From Laetiporus sulphureus 93-53 (Eukaryota > Basidiomycota > Agaricomycetes > Polyporales > Laetiporaceae): DNA of 64,000 nucleotides. The notes below the pieces were generated by a model. The model was not told the DNA's origin. It saw only the letters and a list, made by a program, of their open reading frames with translations, and did no database searches. Every line of letters starts with the position of its first letter. Within the stretch, counting starts at the first letter, position 1. The translations under genes and the position numbers were made by a program. The stretch is taken from assembly GCF_001632365.1 (NCBI RefSeq), contig NW_024468575.1, positions 71,258 through 135,257 on the forward strand. The letters run 5' to 3'. This document shows positions 60,073-64,000 of the stretch, one piece after another.

Positions 60073-61488
60073 GATGAGCGCAGAAATGGGCTGAGCACGA
60101 AGCACGAGGCAAGCAGCAGGCCAAGCCTGGATGGCCGACTGATCCTTTGTCATACCAACTGCCTCCCAGACATGTGTACTACACGAGGTGGTCGAAGCTG
60201 GCAAATATGGTCTTGACTGAGCAAGGCATGGTCGGGGAGGCAGCTGCGGCTCAGTGCACCTTTCAGAAGAACTGAGGAGTGAAGGCAGTACTGATGATCG
60301 AGGACAGACTGCTCGAATGAGCGTAGCGGTATCAGGGTATTAGTTACGGCGTTAACAGGCTACTTTCTCTTACAAGTTTCAGATTTCAGACGTGTTTCAG
60401 ATATGCTTCTAGTCTCTGGAAGCAGAGCACGGACACCTTCCATAGCAATGAACAGTTCAGCAATGAGCTGTCCATTTTAGTATATAAACCTGGTCACAAT
60501 TGGCAATCAGAGAAAGAAAAAGAGAGGAAGAAGGGGTCTCGGCAGCAGACTTCTCCACACCTCCACAGCCCTACTCCACTCTACACATCTCATCTTTGAT
60601 ATCTGTCTAATTGCTTCACGATTAAATTGCATTCTATTGACCTCCATAACTTCGTTAATGAAGTCTGCACTATGAACGACTCGCACCACAAGCCCAGGGA
60701 TATAGACGATCGCCTAGGCTTGGTATGGTCTTTTATGCACAGTCTATTGGTTAACTTGTTCTATCGGAGCCAGGAAGACTTTAGCCGTCACACACTATGG
60801 GGAACGAAGCGATCAAATGCACTGAACGAAGTTCAGCTGAGTCCAGCGGTAGCAGATGAGCGAAGTACATTTTAGATATTTGTTTCTCACAGTGCAGATT
60901 AGGTGTCCAACTCATATTTGCGATCAGCAAACAAGCACTGAGGTTGATTTGTGAACAAAACACCAACAACCCCAAACAAGAAACTACTAGCACCAAGATG
61001 GACACCCGGTCTGAACGATCACACCTAGCAGATTTGCGAACAATCCATTAGCACTCAAGCAGCAGTTGTGATCAAGTAATTGGTGTGCAAACCCCATTTG
61101 CGATCAATTCGAAGCACGCGACTGACATAACGTGGGACATTCATTCTTTGAAATGGTAACACACACGTGCTTGAAGCCAGTGTCCTGCCCTAGCCCCAGT
61201 CAGAAGACCAGCCAGCTGAATGAAGCCATCTGCATCGTACCTTTTAATTGCACACTTCGGATGATGCCCTCGTCCACCACCCACACACCAACCATCCATA
61301 ACAAACACATCTCAGAGTCCAGTAGCAAGAAATCTGTGGGCCTTGCACCCTTCAAGAAAAGAGTCATCTCCCTGTACCATCGCACCATCAGAGACAGAGC
61401 AGAGCAGTTGATACTTACCTCACTCCACAATGAAGTGATTGGTACTGCCTGACCACGGACCATAGGGAGGTGGCATCAGAGCATATCA
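60073..61488 (+). repeat. 1.4-kb dispersed repeat, copy 2, within the DIRS-like element
   Basis: Direct, diverged copy of 51492-52894 ending at the same point (...CAGAGCATATCA). It includes TATATAAAC near 60480 and a conserved frame end (FKKRVISLYHRTIRDRAEQL) also present in copy 1. Confidence 0.8.
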
Positions 61489-61763
61489 ATGCCACACTTA
61501 TATGAACAAATCTGGGCATTTGTGGTGATAACATGAGCATCATCGATGTGTACAAATGCAGCCATGGCTGAAACTTCCAGGTCAACGAATCCATCTGCTG
61601 CACCAACCTCATCACTATGTCTTTGAACATTGCTCTTACACCCATCTATGTGAATACCAAGGACAACTTGGCAGACCCAGTCTCTCATGGCATCTCTGAT
61701 GCTTCACTATCTAAGCTCTTCAGTCTCCCAGATGAGCTTCTTCCGTTCTTGACTGATGCCTAA
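61489..61763 (+). pseudogene. C-terminal end of RT/RNase H of the DIRS-like element
   Basis: The frame shows SIIDVYKCSHG, a TGA where Arg or Trp fits, VNESICCTNLITM and then IALTPIYVNTKDNLADPVSH, the RNase H-type ending (N-T-x-D-N-x-A-D) of DIRS-like polymerases, stopping at TAA 61761-61763. The recombinase ATG at 61756-61758 overlaps this end within ATGCCTAA. Confidence 0.6.
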
Positions 61764-63312
61764 GTCAACTCTCGAGCACTCTTCCTCTCGAGCCTTAGTG
61801 TCGCGCACTACCAAAACAGCACGAAAACTCAAATTCAGTTTCAACATAGCTTTATCTGCTCTTCATCTGCATGTTTCAGCTTCAGACCATCTCACTTTCT
61901 GGCATACCCCATACGGCATTCAGCACCACCAAAAACTCACCACGCTGTTTTCTCCTGCATTTGCTACTGACATTTTCAATGTCCAATTATCTACCATCAA
62001 GGAGAAAACTCAGACTAACTGTTGAACAATGGCAGCCAAGACCAGTGCCACATCCAATAACTCATGACACCACTTGGGATTTGGGTACAAATGAGCAAGG
62101 TAACACTACGTTAACTACCTCCCTTTTAACCATGCCACTTCAGGGCAGGCGGTGCAGCTTGCACACCCAGCGCTTATTCGGCTGCCATTCCTGCAGCCCC
62201 TGTACCTGGCTCTGATGCCCCCGAGATCAACTGCTATCCCGCAGTGCCTTCCAGGCCCCAAAAGCCAACACTAACTATGGTGCTGGCCTTATCCGGTTCA
62301 CCCAATTTTGTGACTCGTACAACATACCTGAACCTGCATGCATGCCCGCTTCTGACATACTTCTTGCTGCCTTTATCACTCACTGGCATGGATGCACTGC
62401 ATGCACTACAGTAGACAATTGGCTCACTGGCATTCATTTCTGGCATACAGTTCATGGCATGCCATGGTATGGTGGCGATCAACTTCGCACAGTCTGTAAA
62501 GCAGTCTCAAAGGCCATTCCAGCCTCCTCGTTCCATTTACGGTGCCCTCCTGTTTCGTTGGAGCACCTTCATGCATTATGCTCTGAACTAGATCTGACCA
62601 ATGCCTTTGATGCAGCAGTGTACGCTTGTGCCTGTGTGGCATTCTGGTCCATCTGCAGGTGTGCACGCTGCCTTATGATGCATCATTTATTATGCTATTA
62701 ACCAGCTTATCGTGATCCTATTTTCACAACAGACTTGGTGAATTGACTATTCCTAGCATTGGAAAGTTCAACGCGCGTTATCATGTTTCCTGTGCGAACA
62801 TACCGAAATTTTGAACACTCGCTGGTGGTGTCGTTTATGCTTCCCTGAAGATTCCTTGGTTCAAATCCACATAGCAAGATGGCGTGGTAATTATCATCTC
62901 TGATATCGATGATCCTACTAGCCCAGTGCCGGCACTTCACCATCATCTTGCTGTGAATGTGTCCATCCCATCAAACACTCCTTTCTTCACTTATGAAACT
63001 GCCTCGGGGGGCTGGGCTTCACTTATCCGTTAATGGTTCTTGAAACGTTGCAATGCCATATGGACCTCCACTGGTCTCGAATCTGTCACCAGTCATTCAT
63101 TCCACATCGGTGGCGCAACAGAACTCCTGCTGCGTAGAACACCCCCTGACGTGATCACTGTACAAGGATGATGGAAATTCCATGCCTTTTTAGAGTACTG
63201 GCAGCGCATTGAGCAAATACTACCTCTTTTCATAACCAACTCCTTTGACCATTCACGCTTAGAGCTTATGCATAATTCCATGTTGCATTTTCAGATAAAA
63301 TATGCTAAGTGA
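61756..63312 (+). pseudogene. Tyrosine recombinase of the DIRS-like element, inactive
   Basis: Segments in order: ALSALHLHVSASDHLTFWHT and YGIQHHQKLTTLF; after a shift NYGAGLIRFTQFCDSYNI, MPASDILLAAFITHWHG, TVDNWLTGIHFWHTVHGMPW, SLEHLHALCSELDLTNAFDA and VYACACVAFW; then DDPTSPVPALHHHLAVNV, FETA-like YETASGGWASLI, and SHSFHIGGATELLLRRTPPD with FLEYWQRIEQILPLFI. The catalytic box H-x-x-R reads HSFH, with His at 63103-63105 in place of Arg, and TGA at 63169-63171 replaces an Arg codon. Several other stops and shifts occur. Such enzymes integrate circular element DNA. Confidence 0.75.
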
Positions 63313-64000
63313 TCATAGCTAGAACACATATCCCGCGTTGTAATGCAGGCTCTGTTAACTTGCCTCTCACAAAAACCTTCGCGTTGACATATCGGTGACC
63401 CAGGTTGAGTAGTTGTGGTGCCACGCCTGTCATGGGTCAGGTGGTGTAGTCGTGCCACCTCTCCTACGGCAGCTACGTGCCACTTGATGTTCGAGAAATG
63501 CAGCTTGGTTGGGCTCGGAACCCCCCCAAATCACAGGCCAGCCAATTGGGAGCTTGACCACATGGGGCAGAACCCCAGACACCCATATCCAGACTCCGAG
63601 CACCTATCTCGCATGGATGCCTGATGCTCATGCACCCTGGCTGAATCCTCTCACCCCCCCACCCTGTAGTCACATACAATACTTCGTATATTACACTCCT
63701 TTATTCATCTGGAACATCCACAGTCATTAGAAAGCAGACAGGACATCCAAGACATGGGCTGCAGCAGAAGCACCTGTGTACATGGGCACTTGTCCTCGAT
63801 GACTGGCCTGCCCTCGATGAATAGCTAGAGCTCGTCGCACCGCTCTTCACGCACATGTGCTGGCCTTTCTCTTCCAGCTCCTCTACAACTGATAACTTCT
63901 CTCCATCCATCCTCCTACTTTCGCTGTGTCCAACTCACCCACCTGTTTGCTACCAGTCCTCCCACTACAGAGCATGCCCCAAAGTCTGTCACTCAGACAT
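63313..64000. other. Sequence right of the recombinase, nothing recognised
   Basis: May include the right terminus of the DIRS-like element. No inverted terminal repeat or gene could be identified; the window ends here. Confidence 0.35.

Larger units (their letters stand above)
59052..63312 (+). mobile_element. DIRS-like (tyrosine-recombinase) retroelement, decayed, ends not defined
   Basis: In plus orientation the order is a Gag-like frame (59180-59990), the tail of a reverse transcriptase/RNase H frame (about 61489-61763) and a tyrosine recombinase (61756-63312), an arrangement known from DIRS-like elements in Agaricomycetes. Most of the reverse transcriptase is missing; in its place lies copy 2 of the 1.4-kb repeat. 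Terminal repeats of the element were not identified, so its outer limits are only those of the coding traces. Confidence 0.6.

Noticed and set aside
62858..62868. tRNA B-box-like GGTTCAAATCC
   Set aside because: No A box or cloverleaf around it; lies inside the recombinase relic.

Overview
The window looks like nuclear DNA of an agaricomycete fungus (Basidiomycota), probably a wood-decay type. The evidence is dense genes with many 50-70 nt GT-AG introns, a basidiomycete-style MON2 and KRE2-type mannosyltransferase, members of two membrane-protein families expanded in Agaricomycetes, and fungal Ty3/gypsy, hAT and DIRS-like elements. No mitochondrial or bacterial features, CRISPR arrays or convincing tRNA/rRNA genes were seen. 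Nothing was run computationally; gene models come from reading translations and splice signals by eye.

Layout. 1-7,039: a Ty3/gypsy element on the minus strand, open at the left edge, broken by many in-frame stops and at least one frameshift. Two extra reading frames, not recognised, lie in its leader before gag. 7,040-9,289: spacer with two kinds of short tandem repeat. 9,290-32,900 is the ordinary gene-rich part: MDP-1-like phosphatase (-) and TOPORS-like RING protein (+) share a 172 bp divergent promoter; a homeobox regulator (-) with a 12-nt exon; a 4.3 kb stretch with no supported gene; a small ankyrin protein (+); MON2 (-) and a BRD7/9-like bromodomain protein (+) sharing a 295 bp divergent promoter; then a GT15 alpha-1,2-mannosyltransferase (-).

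32,861-33,862 is an assembly fault: a 100-N gap at 33,312-33,411 is flanked by two identical 451 bp copies, so the second 5' end of the mannosyltransferase is false. Beyond it lie a cytochrome P450 (-), a multi-pass membrane protein (+) and a DUF6533-type membrane protein (+).

From about 43 kb to the end the sequence changes character. CpG becomes scarce, reading frames are littered with TGA/TAG codons explained by C-to-T or G-to-A changes, and mobile DNA dominates. A 6,087 bp hAT element with perfect 21 bp terminal inverted repeats and an 8 bp target duplication sits inside an alpha/beta-hydrolase relic, and itself carries a nested solo LTR with its own 5 bp duplication. A second solo LTR sits inside a cyclopropane-fatty-acid-synthase-like relic, again with reading continuous across the duplication. 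A decayed copy of the 38.8 kb membrane-protein gene and a DIRS-like tyrosine-recombinase element follow.

The intact genes are housekeeping or regulatory: endosome-Golgi traffic (MON2), Golgi mannosylation (GT15), chromatin (bromodomain), ubiquitin/SUMO ligation (TOPORS-like) and transcription (homeobox). The right third reads as a silenced, mutating transposon graveyard in which former metabolic genes (hydrolase, methyltransferase-like enzyme) have been destroyed.
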